The notes under the pieces: generated by a model
Told to the model about the DNA's origin: nothing
Database searches by the model: none
What the model saw: only the letters and a program-made list of their open reading frames with translations
Made by a program: the position numbers and the translations under genes
In this document: one piece after another, positions 45,921 through 54,834 of the stretch
Layout of the letters: the number at the start of each line of letters is the position of its first letter
How positions within the stretch are numbered: the stretch's first letter is position 1
Assembly (NCBI RefSeq): GCF_039540375.1
Contig: NZ_BAABEX010000030.1
Location: forward strand, 149,829-213,828
Direction of reading: 5' to 3'
DNA length: 64,000 nucleotides
Origin: Acidovorax_G lacteus
GTDB lineage: Bacteria; Pseudomonadota; Gammaproteobacteria; Burkholderiales; Burkholderiaceae_C

Positions 45921-46952
45921 ATGAAAAAACGATTGTTCATGCAAACCGCTGCTGTGCTGGCCCTGGTCGGCGCCACCTCTCTGGCCCAGGCCCAGTCGCC
46001 CACGCCCATCAAGTTCCAGCTCGACTGGCGCTTTGAAGGCCCCTCGGCGCTGTTCCTGCAACCGGTGGCCAAGGGCTACTTCAAGGCGGCAGGGCTGGAC
46101 GTGACGGTCGACGCCGGCAATGGCTCGGGCGGTGCCGTGCAGCGCGTGGCCTCGGGCACTTACGACATGGGCTTTGCCGACATTGCGGCGCTGATGGAGT
46201 TCCACGCCAACAACCCGGACGCGCAGAACAAGCCCGTGGCTGTGATGATGGTCTACAACAACACGCCGGCCTCGGTGATGGCGCTCAAGAAAAGCGGCAT
46301 CACCAAACCGTCTGACCTGACCGGCAAGAAGCTGGGCGCGCCCGTGTTCGACGCTGGTCGCCGCGCGTTCCCGATCTTTGCCAAGGCGAACAACGTGGGC
46401 AACGTCACCTGGACGGCCATGGACCCGCCGCTGCGCGAAACCATGCTGGTGCGCGGCGACGTGGACGCGATCACGGGCTTCACCTTCACCTCGCTGCTGA
46501 ACCTGGAAGCCCGCGGCGCCAAGGCGGCCGACGTGGTCGTACTGCCCTATGCCGAACATGGCGTGAAGCTCTACGGCAACGCCATCATTGCCAGCCCCAA
46601 GCTGGTCAAGGAGAACCCGGCCGCGGTCAAGGCCTTCCTGCAGGCCTTTGCCAAGGGTGCCAAGGAAGTCATCGCCAATCCGGCGGCGGCCATCGAGCAT
46701 GTGAAGGCCCGCGACGGCATCGTGAACGTGCAGCTCGAAACGCGCCGCCTGCAACTGGCCATCGACACCGTGATCAACAGCCCGGACGCCCGCGCCGAAG
46801 GCTTCGGCCAGGTCAACCCGGGCCGCCTGTCGCTGATGGCCTCGCAGGTGTCCGACGCCTACGGCACCAAGACCCGCGTGAAGGTGGAAGACGTGTGGAA
46901 CGGCAGCCTCTTGCCCAGCGCTGCCGAGCTGAACGTGCTGCCCAAGAAGTAA
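45921..46952 (+). CDS. ABC transporter substrate-binding protein, NMT1/SsuA-like
   Basis: A 343-residue periplasmic binding protein with a clear signal peptide (MKKRLFMQTAAVLALVGATSLAQA, cleavage after residue 24). The mature part begins IKFQLDWRFEGPSALFLQPVAKGYFKAAGLDV, a pattern of the NMT1/THI5-like family that binds pyrimidines, riboflavin-type or sulfonate/nitrate ligands. The ligand cannot be told from sequence. It forms an operon with an SsuB-type ATPase and an SsuC-type permease, with a palindromic repeat in the 92-nt gap after its stop. AGGAG lies upstream of the ATG. Confidence 0.9.
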   Translation: MKKRLFMQTAAVLALVGATSLAQAQSPTPIKFQLDWRFEGPSALFLQPVAKGYFKAAGLDVTVDAGNGSGGAVQRVASGTYDMGFADIAALMEFHANNPDAQNKPVAVMMVYNNTPASVMALKKSGITKPSDLTGKKLGAPVFDAGRRAFPIFAKANNVGNVTWTAMDPPLRETMLVRGDVDAITGFTFTSLLNLEARGAKAADVVVLPYAEHGVKLYGNAIIASPKLVKENPAAVKAFLQAFAKGAKEVIANPAAAIEHVKARDGIVNVQLETRRLQLAIDTVINSPDARAEGFGQVNPGRLSLMASQVSDAYGTKTRVKVEDVWNGSLLPSAAELNVLPKK

Positions 46953-46978
46953 GCCCTGCGGTGCAGCGCCACCGCGTC

Positions 46979-47033
46979 TGCTATTCTTTTGATAGCTGCT
47001 CGTGCTCGAAAAATAAGCACGAGCAGCCTGTTT
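46979..47033 (+). repeat. Dispersed double-hairpin repeat, copy 6 (between binding protein and ATPase genes)
   Basis: The clearest copy. TGCTATTCTTTTGATAGC forms hairpin one. GCTCGTGCT and AGCACGAGC form hairpin two around a CGAAAAATA loop. It ends GCCTGTTT. It fills most of the gap inside the ABC operon. Confidence 0.92.
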
Positions 47034-47044
47034 GAGCACTATCC

Positions 47045-47884
47045 ATGCAGGCTGCCGCCGAACCTTTTTTTGTCGACTTCCGCGATGTCTGGCTCGCCTA
47101 CAACGACGAGCTGCGTGCCAAGAACCACTTTGCGGTCGAGGCCATCGACCTGCAGGTGCGCCGAGGCGAATTCATTGCCATCGTTGGGCCTTCGGGCTGC
47201 GGCAAGTCCACCTTCATGAAGCTGGCCACGGGCCTGCGCATGCCCTCCATGGGCAAGATCCTGATCGACGGCCAGAGCGTGACCGGGCCGCTCAAAATCT
47301 CGGGCATGGCGTTCCAGGCGCCCTCGCTGCTGCCCTGGCGCACCACGGTGGACAACGTGCTGCTGCCGCTGGAGATCGTCGAGCCGCACCGCAGCCAGTT
47401 CAAGGCGCGCCGCAAGGAATACGAAGCCCGTGCGCGCGGCCTGCTGCAGAAGGTGGGCCTGGGCGGCTATGAAGACAAGTTCCCGTGGCAGCTTTCGGGT
47501 GGCATGCAGCAGCGCGCCAGCATCTGCCGCGCGCTGATCCATGAGCCCAAGATGCTGCTGCTCGACGAGCCCTTCGGCGCGCTCGACGCTTTCACCCGCG
47601 AAGAGCTGTGGTGCATTCTGCGCGATTTGCAGGCCGAGCAGCAATTCAACGTCATCCTCGTCACGCACGACCTGCGCGAGAGCGTGTTCCTGGCCGATAC
47701 CGTGTACGTGATGAGTAAGGGCCCGGGCCGTTTCGTGGTGCGCCGCGAAATCGACCTGCCCCGCCCGCGCGACCTGGAGATGACCTACACCCGCGAGTTC
47801 ACCGACATCGTCCACGAACTGCGCGGCCACATCGGGGCCATGCGCCACGGCGCAGCCCAGGCGGCCACGCCCCTGCCGCAATAA
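47045..47884 (+). CDS. ABC transporter ATP-binding protein, nitrate/sulfonate-type
   Basis: A 279-residue cytoplasmic ATPase of the SsuB/TauB/NrtD group. Walker A GPSGCGKST is near residue 50, followed by Q-loop AFQAPSLLPWRT, signature LSGGMQQRASICRALIHEP, Walker B MLLLDEPFGALDAFTRE and the H-loop VTHDLRESVFLAD. It partners the binding protein at 45921 and the permease at 47901, whose start is 16 nt downstream. The substrate is unknown. Confidence 0.94.
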   Translation: MQAAAEPFFVDFRDVWLAYNDELRAKNHFAVEAIDLQVRRGEFIAIVGPSGCGKSTFMKLATGLRMPSMGKILIDGQSVTGPLKISGMAFQAPSLLPWRTTVDNVLLPLEIVEPHRSQFKARRKEYEARARGLLQKVGLGGYEDKFPWQLSGGMQQRASICRALIHEPKMLLLDEPFGALDAFTREELWCILRDLQAEQQFNVILVTHDLRESVFLADTVYVMSKGPGRFVVRREIDLPRPRDLEMTYTREFTDIVHELRGHIGAMRHGAAQAATPLPQ

Positions 47885-47900
47885 CCGGGGCCTGATCACC

Positions 47901-48668
47901 ATGCACAAAAAGAACATCGAACGCTGGTCGCCGTGGATCCTGCTCGTGGCCATCGTGCTGCTGTGGCAGCTCGTCTGCTCGGCCTTCCAAGTCTCGGAAT
48001 TCATCTTCCCCAGCCCGTGGGCGATTGCCACGCAGCTGGTGGAGTTCAAGGGCGTGATCGCAGGCCATGCCTGGCGCACGTTCTGGGTGACCATGGCGGG
48101 CTTTGGCATTGCCATCGTGGTCGGCGTGCTGCTGGGCTTTTTGATTGGCAGCTCGCGCCTGGCGTACGCGGCGGTGTACCCGCTGATGACCGCCTTCAAC
48201 GCCCTGCCCAAGGCGGCGTTCGTGCCCATTCTGGTGGTGTGGTTTGGCATCGGCGTGGGCCCGGCCATCCTCACGGCCTTCCTCATCAGCTTCTTCCCGA
48301 TCATGGTGAACATCGCCACGGGCCTGGCCACGCTGGAGCCTGAGCTGGAAGACGTGCTGCGCGTGCTGGGCGCCAAGCGCTGGGACGTGCTCACCAAGGT
48401 GGGCCTGCCGCGCTCCATGCCGTACTTCTACGGCTCGCTCAAGGTGGCGATCACGCTGGCCTTCGTGGGCACCACCGTGAGCGAGATGACCGCTGCCAAC
48501 GAGGGCATCGGCTACCTGCTCATCAGCGCAGGTTCGTCCATGCAGATGGGCCTGGCCTTTGCAGGCCTGATGGTGGTGGGCGCCATGGCCATGGCCATGT
48601 ACGAGCTGTTCAGCTGGGTGGAAAAGCGCACCACGGGCTGGGCGCACCGCGGTTCGCAGGGCGAGTAA
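47901..48668 (+). CDS. ABC transporter permease, nitrate/sulfonate-type
   Basis: A 255-residue inner-membrane permease with six hydrophobic segments and the EAA-loop motif DVLRVLGAKRWDVLTKVGLPRSMPY, in which the Gly spacing matches the BPD_transp_1 family (SsuC/TauC-like). The N-terminus ILLVAIVLLWQLVCSAF and VSEFIFPSPWAIA are typical. It is the last gene of the three-gene transporter operon. It converges with the sensor kinase gene, leaving 130 nt with no clear terminator. Confidence 0.93.
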   Translation: MHKKNIERWSPWILLVAIVLLWQLVCSAFQVSEFIFPSPWAIATQLVEFKGVIAGHAWRTFWVTMAGFGIAIVVGVLLGFLIGSSRLAYAAVYPLMTAFNALPKAAFVPILVVWFGIGVGPAILTAFLISFFPIMVNIATGLATLEPELEDVLRVLGAKRWDVLTKVGLPRSMPYFYGSLKVAITLAFVGTTVSEMTAANEGIGYLLISAGSSMQMGLAFAGLMVVGAMAMAMYELFSWVEKRTTGWAHRGSQGE

Positions 48669-48798
48669 GCGCCCGCCCACGGCTTGGGGCCTGCTGCCCG
48701 GGGGCATTCAGCGCGGCCCGGGACCAAAGCGCACCGGGCTGCGGCTGGGACAAGCCCCCAGGATCAGCTGCAGTCACCACACCGGCGCAAGCAGCACG

Positions 48799-51700
48799 CT
48801 ACCGGGCGACAGGCAGTTCCAGCACCACACAAGTGCCGGGGACGAGCGGCTCCAGCCGAAGCTCGCCCCCCACGCGCGAAGCGCGTGCGCGCATGTTGGC
48901 CAGGCCGCGGCTGGCGGGCCCTGCCTGCTCCCGGATGCCACACCCATCGTCGCGCACCGTCACGCGCAAGGCCCCTCGCAAAGCGGCAATGTGCACGTCC
49001 ACGTTCTGCGCATGCGCATGCTTGAGCACGTTGGTCAGCGCCTCCTGCACCACCCGCAGGACCTGCAGCCCGGTCGTCGGCGCCAGCTCCAGGGTGTCGT
49101 GCGGAATCTCGTCGCGCCAGCGCACCTGCAAGCCAGCCGCGCGCAGCTGCGCGTCCCAGCGAAAGCGGAAGCTGCCCCAGGCGGCCAAAAAGTCGTGCCC
49201 GTCGCTGCCCATGGCTTCGAGCACGAGTCGCATGTCGGCAATGCAGGCGCGCAGCGCGTCGCTGATCTCGCCCCGCTCGATGTCTTCGCGCTCGACGCGC
49301 GACAGCATCACGAACAGCTGGGAGCCCAGGCCGTCGTGCAGGTCGCGCATGATGCGCTGGCGCTCCTCGTCGGCAGCGTGCTGGCGTTCCAGCCGCCGCA
49401 TCTGGGCGTGGTTGGCTTCCAATGCGTGCGTACGCTCGCGCACGCGCTCCTCCAGCCGCTGGTTGGCAGCCTGCAACTCGTCGTGGGCTTCGCTCAGTTC
49501 GGCATACAGGCGCGCATTGGCCAGAGACACCGCCGCCTGCGCCGCCAATACGCGCGCCACGGCCGCACGATCGGGCGTGAAGCAGGCGGCCGACAGCTCG
49601 TTTTCAAGGTACAGCACCCCCAGCGGGCGGCCTGCCGCAACCACCGGCACGCACAGCACCGACACGCGGGACTGCCCCTCCCAGCGGGACGCCACGCCCC
49701 AGGCATGGGGGGCGCAGGCGTCTTCGAGCACGACCGGCTCGCGCCCCTGCACCATGGCGCGCAGCAACGCCTGGGGCAGGCCGGTACGCTCCAGAGCAGC
49801 CGGCGGTGGCGGCTCGACGCGTGCGCCCAGGCTGGAGCGCTGCGCTGCCAGCACCAGACGGTCATCGCGTTGCAGTAGCAGCGCCCCGTAGCGCGCACCA
49901 GCGTTCTCCATCACCTGCTGGAGCAGGCGTTCGGCCACAGCGCCCATCTCCAGCTCGGTGCCGATCGCCTGAGAGGCCTTGATCAGCGTCGCCGTGTCCA
50001 GCGGCAATGGAGGCGGGTCGTGCCGAGGCCGGGCAAAGGTGGGCAAGCTCGCTTCGATCTGCTCCACCATGCAGGCTGCGCCCCATCGGGAGTACAGCGC
50101 ATGGGCACGCTCGAGGGCTACACGCAGTCCATCGGGGTGGCCACTGCGGGCACAGTGGCGCGCCCAACGGTGCGCCAGAATCGCCGCGTCTCCCGTAAAG
50201 CCATGTTCGCAAGCCGTTTGCAAAGCCCTTTCGAACAGACTGTTCGCTGTGGTGTCTGCGGCCAGCGCTGCCAGTTCTGCCTCCAGGCTGAGCACGCGGT
50301 GCGCATGGTTGGCCGGGCAATGCGCCGCCCAGGTGCGCAGCTTGGACAGATGCCGCTGCACCAGCCGCCGTGATCCGCGCGAGCTGCGTTCGCGCAGGCG
50401 GTCGGCGTGCAGCAGGGCTTCAAACCAGTGGTGCAGCGGTGTCGAAAAATTACCGGCCAGCCGGTGCAGGTTGCGCCGCACGCGCTGCCCGCAGGCCACC
50501 ACGGCGTCGCCCGTAAAACCGGCCATCACATTGAGCATCACCGCCAGCTGGTCGTGAATGAGCGCAAAGATCGCATCGTGAGGCAGCACGCGGCCGTCGG
50601 TGCGCCGTCGCTGCAGCGGTGCGATCTCGCTGCGCGGTACCGCCCCGCGCAGGATCTGCAGCACCCCGTCGAAGGTGTCGCAGCAGTCGCGTACCAGGGC
50701 GCTGTCGCGCCGCTTGGCGAAGGCCCGCGCCTCGTGCAGCACTTCGTCCAGCGCCGTGAGCGAGCCCATGGCATTCCAGGTGACGCCCACGAGCATGCCC
50801 GCGGCATAGCCAGCGATCTCGAAATTGCCGCTGCGCTCGGCCTGCTCAAAACAGTGGCGCAGCAGGGGCAAAGTGGAGGCCACGGGCACCTTCCAGTGCA
50901 TCACGTAGAACAAGTGGTTGAAGCTCAGGCTGTGGGTGCCCAGGCGGTCCCCAAGCTGCACCGACAGCTCGCCCAGCGCATGGCCGGTGTCGATGTCGTT
51001 GAACACCCCCGACAACACATGGGCGGCCCCTGAAATGGGCTGCCAGGACCAGGGCGTGAAGCCTCGCTGCAGCGCAAGGCGGGCCCCGACCAGACCCAGT
51101 ACCGCATACAGCGGCGACGCCAGGGTGTGCGCCACACTGATCGAGGCAAAGATCAGGCGGTCGGTCTGGATGTGCAGCGCATCCGTGGTGACCGGCACCG
51201 CAGCCCAACGGCTTTGGGGGGTGCTGCGCAGAACGTGCTGAAGCCGCGCCCAGTGCCACAGCGACTCCAGGCTGGCGCGCGCTGGGTGTATGCGCAGGCC
51301 GACGCGGCCGAGAGCCTGCACGCCCAGTGCCAGGGCGTCCTCGCCACGCTCCTGGGCCACCAGCCATCCAATGCGCAACTCATCGGCGCGGGCCTGTGCC
51401 AGCGTGTCGGAGGCCAGCAAGCGCTCGGCGGCCCCCAGGCACTGGGCCGCCTGCTCAAAGTCGCGCGCCAACACCAGGGCTTCCGCGGCATCGAACAGAA
51501 GCCCACGCCTTGCCACGTCGTCCAGGGTGCCCTCGTCATCCAGAGCCGCCACCGCACCGCGCAGCAGCGTCACCTGCTGCACAAAGGCGGCACTGAGTCC
51601 AGCCTGCCGGGCTGCACGCTGAGAGGCCAGCACAAACGCATGGCGCTGGGCGGACGACAGCAGCGGCAGTGCCAGCGCCAGATGCCGGCACATCTCGAAG

Positions 51701-53733
51701 AGCGCCCCGTCGTCAGCCCGGTCGAGCAAGGTTTCGCCCAGCCTGCGGTGCCACTGTTGCCGCGTGGGCTCGTCCGCGCCCTGGTAAGCGGCCTGCTGCA
51801 GACGGTCGTGCAGAAAGCGCCAGCGTCCACCGCGCGTCGGCTCCACCAGTCCCTCGGCCTGGGCGCGCAGCAGCGTGGCCTCCACCTGCGCGGGACTGCG
51901 TCCGGCGGCGGCTGCCAGCAGGGCCGCGTCGACCTCTCCCCCATGCGCGGCCGCGAGCCCCAACAGCCAGGCGTCGCCACCGTGCAGTACGCGAAGCCGC
52001 GCTGCGGCTGCCTCCAGAGCCGACGCGGGCAAGGCGGCCACGCCGCTGGCGCGGTCGTCCAGCACCCACCGGCCGTCTTCGGCTGGCACGAGCTGGCCCT
52101 GGGCGACCATCGCATCCAGCAGTTGACCCAAAAACAGCGGGTTGCCAGCACTGCGCTGCGCAAGCCGCGCCAACGTGGCCGCCGGGTGGGCGAGTCCGCC
52201 CGGCAAAGCGGCCTCCACCCAATGCTGCATCTCGTCGTCTTGCAAGCCCGAAAGTGGCATATCGGCTCCGGGCAGCGACGCCAGCGCGGCCCGTGCGGGC
52301 GCAGCCCCCGTTTCATCGCTGCGCAGTCCCACCAGCAGCAGAATGCGCTGCAAAGCGCGGTCTGAGAGTACCGCGTCCAGCAGCGACAGCGTGCCCGGAT
52401 CGCTCCAGTGGGCATCGTCCACCCACAGCACCAGTGTCTGGTCGCGCACCAGCGCGGCCAGCAGTTGCACCAGACCGGTCAGCAGCCGCTGCCTGGCCTG
52501 CTCGGGGGGCAAGGCCGAACCCACCACCGGCAGGCCCAGCGGTGCGGCCAGATCGGGCGACAGCGCCACCAGTGCGGCCGCCTCGGGCCCCAGCACGCCC
52601 CGGGGCAGCGCCCTCCCCTGGCTGGCCAAATCATCCAGCAGCGCTGCCACGACCGGGTACGGCCGCGGCACCCACTGTTGCTGGCACTTGGCCGACAGTA
52701 CGCGCGCGCCCCCCAACCGCGCCGACTCCAGAAACCGGGCCGCCAGCGCGCTCTTGCCGATGCCCGCGGGCCCCGTCAGGCAGACCTGCTCCACACGCCC
52801 TGCGGACACGCGGTCCAGCGCTTGTTGCAGCGCTTCCATTTCGGCCTCGCGGCCCAACAGCAGGCGCGGCTGCGCGAACAGTGCGCGCGGCGAGCGCAGC
52901 GCCACGGCCTGCCCGGGCTGCGGAGAGGCCAGGCCTTGGACGCAGGCCCGAAGGTCACGGGCCACCGCGGCGGTGGATGCAGGGCGCTGCTCGGGCGACT
53001 TGGACAGCAATGCGGCCACCAGTTCAGCCAGTTCCCGCGGTAGCTCGGGGCGCAGCACAGACACCTCGGGCGCAGGGACGGCCAGATGGGCATGCCACCA
53101 CTCCAGCGCATCGACGGCATCAAACGGCAGCCGGCCGGTTAGCACCTCGTAGGCAAGCAGTCCCAGCAGATACAGGTCGGTACGCGGTCCAGGCCGGTTG
53201 GCCGTGCGGCCGCTGAGCTCGGGTGCGCCGTAGCGGGCATCGTGCCCAGGCGCCGTGCAGTCCCAGGTAGAGGCCGACTCCATGGGCACCGCATCCACCG
53301 GCAGCAGTGCCACCCGCACCGGCGTCCCTGGCTGAACACGCACGGTGGTTGGCCGCAGATGCAGGTGCAGCACGCCGTTGCGGTGCAGGGCGTCCAGTGC
53401 CTCTGCCACAGCCTGCAAGAGTTGCACCGCAGTGGCCAAGGGCACAGGCCCGTACTGCCCCATCCACTCGTCCAGGAACAGCGCGCCATCGTCTGGCACC
53501 ACCCAGGTCACCCCAGAAGGCCCTTCCAGGCACTCCAGCAGTTCGAGGCACTGCCCTTGCCGCAAACGCTCAGCCACAATGCGGCCGGCCTGGATGGCGG
53601 CTTCATCCAGGAGGCTTCGGTGCCACAGCAGCACCGGCTGGCCGCGGTGGGTTGCACGCGCCACGACCAAATCGCCCTGCGCGTGCAAGGCCGTCAGCGC
53701 ATCAAAACGGGTGGCAAGCGCGGCAGACCACAT
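48799..53733 (-). CDS. Giant hybrid sensor: pseudokinase, AAA-type ATPase, GAF and histidine kinase
   Basis: A 1644-residue cytoplasmic protein. Residues 1-265 align with a Ser/Thr protein kinase fold (YGAPELSG, DLYLLGLLAYEVLTG), but the catalytic loop reads HLHLRPTTV instead of HRDLKPxN, no DFG is visible, and the usual ATP-binding Lys is not evident, so it is probably a pseudokinase. Residues 290-560 form an AAA_16/STAND ATPase (Walker A GPAGIGKS near 321, Walker B LVLWVDDAHW near 435). About 600-1230 is a helical TPR-like region, 1250-1400 a GAF domain, then a coiled coil. A HisKA_3-type dimerisation motif follows (ERQRIMRDLHDGL, His near 1466), then an HATPase (VVQEALTNVLKHAHA, DDGCGI). 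The response regulator gene lies 138 nt upstream. Confidence 0.92.
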   Translation of the reverse strand: MWSAALATRFDALTALHAQGDLVVARATHRGQPVLLWHRSLLDEAAIQAGRIVAERLRQGQCLELLECLEGPSGVTWVVPDDGALFLDEWMGQYGPVPLATAVQLLQAVAEALDALHRNGVLHLHLRPTTVRVQPGTPVRVALLPVDAVPMESASTWDCTAPGHDARYGAPELSGRTANRPGPRTDLYLLGLLAYEVLTGRLPFDAVDALEWWHAHLAVPAPEVSVLRPELPRELAELVAALLSKSPEQRPASTAAVARDLRACVQGLASPQPGQAVALRSPRALFAQPRLLLGREAEMEALQQALDRVSAGRVEQVCLTGPAGIGKSALAARFLESARLGGARVLSAKCQQQWVPRPYPVVAALLDDLASQGRALPRGVLGPEAAALVALSPDLAAPLGLPVVGSALPPEQARQRLLTGLVQLLAALVRDQTLVLWVDDAHWSDPGTLSLLDAVLSDRALQRILLLVGLRSDETGAAPARAALASLPGADMPLSGLQDDEMQHWVEAALPGGLAHPAATLARLAQRSAGNPLFLGQLLDAMVAQGQLVPAEDGRWVLDDRASGVAALPASALEAAAARLRVLHGGDAWLLGLAAAHGGEVDAALLAAAAGRSPAQVEATLLRAQAEGLVEPTRGGRWRFLHDRLQQAAYQGADEPTRQQWHRRLGETLLDRADDGALFEMCRHLALALPLLSSAQRHAFVLASQRAARQAGLSAAFVQQVTLLRGAVAALDDEGTLDDVARRGLLFDAAEALVLARDFEQAAQCLGAAERLLASDTLAQARADELRIGWLVAQERGEDALALGVQALGRVGLRIHPARASLESLWHWARLQHVLRSTPQSRWAAVPVTTDALHIQTDRLIFASISVAHTLASPLYAVLGLVGARLALQRGFTPWSWQPISGAAHVLSGVFNDIDTGHALGELSVQLGDRLGTHSLSFNHLFYVMHWKVPVASTLPLLRHCFEQAERSGNFEIAGYAAGMLVGVTWNAMGSLTALDEVLHEARAFAKRRDSALVRDCCDTFDGVLQILRGAVPRSEIAPLQRRRTDGRVLPHDAIFALIHDQLAVMLNVMAGFTGDAVVACGQRVRRNLHRLAGNFSTPLHHWFEALLHADRLRERSSRGSRRLVQRHLSKLRTWAAHCPANHAHRVLSLEAELAALAADTTANSLFERALQTACEHGFTGDAAILAHRWARHCARSGHPDGLRVALERAHALYSRWGAACMVEQIEASLPTFARPRHDPPPLPLDTATLIKASQAIGTELEMGAVAERLLQQVMENAGARYGALLLQRDDRLVLAAQRSSLGARVEPPPPAALERTGLPQALLRAMVQGREPVVLEDACAPHAWGVASRWEGQSRVSVLCVPVVAAGRPLGVLYLENELSAACFTPDRAAVARVLAAQAAVSLANARLYAELSEAHDELQAANQRLEERVRERTHALEANHAQMRRLERQHAADEERQRIMRDLHDGLGSQLFVMLSRVEREDIERGEISDALRACIADMRLVLEAMGSDGHDFLAAWGSFRFRWDAQLRAAGLQVRWRDEIPHDTLELAPTTGLQVLRVVQEALTNVLKHAHAQNVDVHIAALRGALRVTVRDDGCGIREQAGPASRGLANMRARASRVGGELRLEPLVPGTCVVLELPVAR

Positions 53734-53871
53734 GCTCAGCAGACGCCAAGGCGCTTCCGGCTGGGCTCATGTCCTGCGCGATCCACCCGCGCAGTCTGCC
53801 GATGCCATCGGCAGCCCGCCGAAAACCGCCACACCGCCGGGCTCCACGGCCGTGTCCAGAGGTCTTGCATG

Positions 53872-54549
53872 TCAGAGCAGCCCGATGGCCTGGGCCTCGT
53901 ACACGGCCTCGCCACGCGAGTGCACGGCCAGTTTGCGGTAGATGCGCTTGACATGCGCCACCACGGTATGCGGCGAGATGTCGAGCACCTCGCCAATCTC
54001 CGAGAAACTCAGGCCCTTGGCCACCAGGCGCAGGATGTCCGCTTCGCGCGCCGTGAGGGGGTTGTCCACCGGCGGGGTGGCCGGGCTGACAACCAGAGGC
54101 TCAGGACTTGCCACCATGCCGGTGGCCGCCACCCGGAAGCGCTGCAACACCCGCCGCGCAATACCGGGGCTGATGGGTGACCCCCCGTCGCGCACCTGCA
54201 AGATGGAGTCGGCCATGCTGTCGGGCAGCGCGTCTTTCATCAGGTATCCGGTGGCCCCGGCGGCAATGCTGTCGGTGACATGGGCGTCATCGCCAAACAT
54301 GGTCACCACCAGCACGTCGCAATCAGAGCGCCGGGCCAAGGCATGGCGGATGACGGTCGTGCCACTGCCATCTGGCAAGCCCAGATCGGTCAGTACCACG
54401 TCGGGCAGCACGGCGTCGATCGTGGCGCACGCCGCAGACACGGTGGCTACGGCGCCCACGAGTTCCAACTGCGCATGGCGCTGCACGGCTTCAGAAAACC
54501 GCTGCAAGAACGCGGGCTCGTCCTCCACCACCAACACACGGACGGGCAT
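53872..54549 (-). CDS. NarL/FixJ-family response regulator
   Basis: A 225-residue DNA-binding response regulator. The receiver domain (residues 1-120) has the acidic pair in LVVEDEPAF, the phosphoacceptor Asp55 in VVLTDLGLPDG and the Lys in YLMKDALPD. A LuxR-type HTH (about 158-220) reads NPLTAREADILRLVAKGLSFSEIGEVLDISPHTV. AAGGAGG precedes the ATG at 54549. It is encoded just before the giant HisKA_3 sensor kinase on the same strand, so the two form a cognate pair. It is divergent from the beta-propeller gene, a likely target. Confidence 0.96.
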   Translation of the reverse strand: MPVRVLVVEDEPAFLQRFSEAVQRHAQLELVGAVATVSAACATIDAVLPDVVLTDLGLPDGSGTTVIRHALARRSDCDVLVVTMFGDDAHVTDSIAAGATGYLMKDALPDSMADSILQVRDGGSPISPGIARRVLQRFRVAATGMVASPEPLVVSPATPPVDNPLTAREADILRLVAKGLSFSEIGEVLDISPHTVVAHVKRIYRKLAVHSRGEAVYEAQAIGLL

Positions 54550-54834
54550 AGCCAAACCTCCTTGAACGATTGTCGCACCGCTGCCGTGCCCCCCGCTCCC
54601 ATGTTTATGGGACACCGAACAGCGCGGAGATTTCGACAGCCGCACCCCGAGCGCGATCCGCCCCGCTGACACCACGGCACCGCAAACCGCCGGCGCCACT
54701 GCGGGGAATGCGCGATACGGCGCGCCGCAGGAGCCCCTCCCGCGCTCGCGGTAGTCGGCACCGGCGGGGCTCGCCATGCGAGGCGTTCGGGCCTACATTC
54801 GCGCCCACGAAGGCAATGCACACAAGGAGGGACC

